Positions 62,601-64,000 of a stretch of 64,000 bases of DNA are shown here, piece after piece. The stretch spans positions 62,001 through 126,000 of the forward strand of contig QXJR01000004.1 in the NCBI GenBank assembly GCA_020975725.1, read 5' to 3'. The notes under the pieces were generated by a model. The model searched no databases. It saw nothing but the letters and a program-made list of their open reading frames with translations, and was not told where the DNA came from. A program made the position numbers and the translations under genes. The DNA comes from Picocystis sp. L7. Its lineage: Eukaryota > Chlorophyta > Picocystophyceae > Picocystales > Picocystaceae. Numbering within the stretch: position 1 is the stretch's first letter; every line of letters starts with the position of its first letter.

Positions 62601-64000
62601 GTCCGATGAACTAATGGGTAGTTGGGGTCTTGTCGCTAACTGCTTTTGGTACATAGAAGAGCATGGCTTCATAGGAGGCAAGCTTACCCGGCGTAACAAA
62701 CGCCATTTGAGATCGACAACAAAGTGTATAAAAGTGTTTCAAACTAGTTGCATCCTTCTCTTGTAGCTACTCAAGACATTATGTTACATAGCGTTCGTGG
62801 TGGACGTCGGACACACGGTGGGCAATTGGGATCTTCAGCTCTCCTCGCGGAGGGAAGACGTTTCTTCCTTCTCGTTGGGCCCTCTTGTGAACAACGAATG
62901 CTTTTGCCGCTCCCCTTCTTTCGGAGGGAGGGCTTGCTCACGGTGTCATTTGCGCCTCCTCCGGCGTGCTGAGGGTGCGCGTTCTCTTCTGGTGGTGCAC
63001 CGCGGACGTCACCTCATTGAGCATGTTGATAAGTGTCTAACAAAGTAAAGAGGAAGTACTACGCCTGCCTCTCTCTCTCACCGCCTCTCACTGGCGGTTG
63101 GAAATCGGAGCAAGTGGGGTGGTGCGGCAGTCCACGTGCTCCCTAAGGTTACATCTTACCGTCTGTTGTGCTCTCTCCGGGGCGAACGTGAGCTAGCAAT
63201 TGCATCGTCACCGTTCATGTCCCCCAGCCCTACCATCTCGAAGGAGAGGTAGGGGTGGGGTCGAGTTATTCGGTCGCTCTGTGCCGGTCGAACTCCCCAG
63301 TATCCCTTATAGGGGGCTTCGTTCTGACCTGGGGCGCAGTACTCTGCCACACCCCCCCGGAGGTGTTTCTCCGTGCTCTACTCGTGGGGCGGAAGAATCT
63401 CGTGGACGAGTGGGCATGGGAATGGAAGCTGAAACTCCGGAGAAGGGCCCTGCGTTGCCCGATTGGAGCTCCTTCTCTCGATACTGCCCGTAGACCCCCT
63501 TTGAAAACAGGTCCATTTTAAGGGATGGTCTGAAAACACGATTTTTTTTTTACAAGTCGCTCCCGGTCCCCATAAAGTGTCTCAAGAGGCCACCTTCCGT
63601 CAGTGATCCAGGAGGCGCAAGACAACCCCTTGCCCTCTCCTTTCACGTCCCTATCCTTCCCTTTCTGTTCGGCCTGGAGACGGAGCCTTGGATCCCAAGC
63701 GGCGAAGATGGCCTGTTTCGAGGGGTCACCAATAGCCGGATGGGAATGGCTGCCACAGGACACCCACCCAACTTCGACCTACGAAAATCGATGACAGTGT
63801 AGAACACAGTGTGGTTGATTTGCACCCGGAGTTTCAAATCCATCCTATCCCCCGCTGGGCAATGGCGAACGAAGGCGTCCGCCCAGCCGTGGCTGTGCAA
63901 AAGGGTCCCCAATGGGGTCAACCAATGGTAGGGACTAGTTCCCCCTCGTCGTGTGCCACTGACGCAGATACAGCCCCAGTGGATCCCATGAACAGAAAGA
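59658..64000. other. gene-free region to the window end
   Basis: 4.3 kb with no supportable gene. The part at 59.7-61.9 kb is AT-rich with open frames below 100 codons, for example a 67-codon frame at 59817-60020 with no known relative. From about 62.0 kb it is GC-rich, with several overlapping frames around 80-145 codons, including minus-strand frames near 63.5-63.9 kb that may be remnants of a decayed coding element. I cannot name a family. Confidence 0.5.

Noticed and set aside
1-64000. CRISPR arrays, rRNA and tRNA genes
   Set aside because: I scanned for regularly spaced direct repeats, tRNA box-like patterns and rRNA-like blocks and saw none convincing. Scanning by eye could miss a divergent tRNA.

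Overview
The window looks like nuclear DNA of a photosynthetic eukaryote, most likely a mesophilic red alga (a cryptophyte is the main alternative). The basis is a ferredoxin-dependent bilin reductase of the PebA/PebB/HY2 kind (phycobilin synthesis), a plastid galactolipid synthase (DGD1), an organellar MSH1 with a GIY-YIG tail, a plant-style three-finger CPSF30, an ALDH22-like enzyme and a SYP7-type SNARE. I support 21 host protein genes. Most are single-exon, but six carry short spliceosomal introns (11 in all, 80-286 nt), mostly near the 5' end. Splice sites were read by eye from GT..AG signals plus protein continuity.

Layout: 1-2.4 kb no gene. 2.4-16.2 kb is a gene island: DGD1(+), bilin reductase(+), CPSF30(-), HDAC3-type deacetylase(+), UXT(+), an AsmA-like membrane protein(-), MSH1(+). 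16.2-24.2 kb is repeat territory: an old LTR remnant, a solo LTR with 5-bp target duplication, and a complete-looking two-gene PIF/Harbinger DNA transposon carrying a composite minisatellite. 24.8-37.3 kb is a second island: TKL-like kinase(-), UBC27/UBE2K E2(+), sterol C4-methyl oxidase(-), METTL18(-), PIG-O(+), ALDH22(-), RNase-kappa(+), RidA(-). 37.3-40.0 kb is gene-free. 40.0-44.1 kb holds importin beta(+) and ribosomal protein eL32(-). 44.9-46.6 kb holds a decayed Fanzor (eukaryotic TnpB-like, OMEGA) nuclease gene. 46.6-49.7 kb is gene-free. 49.7-54.2 kb is a third island: Nudix hydrolase(-), TMEM230-like(+), PP5 phosphatase(-), SYP7 SNARE(+). 54.9-59.7 kb is a Ty1/Copia element with identical-looking LTRs and a nested solo LTR of a related family. 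59.7-64.0 kb has no recognisable gene.

Genes within islands are packed tightly and alternate strand (16 of 20 neighbouring pairs switch), giving short shared promoters (171 bp for METTL18/PIGO, 192 bp for CPSF30/HDAC) and short convergent ends (PIGO and ALDH22 overlap by 4 nt). Functions are mixed housekeeping: plastid lipid and pigment synthesis, organelle genome surveillance, chromatin and RNA 3'-end processing, nuclear import, translation, ubiquitination, sterol and GPI-anchor synthesis. There is no sign of a functional operon-like cluster. The most unusual content is the Fanzor fossil and the minisatellite-bearing Harbinger transposon.
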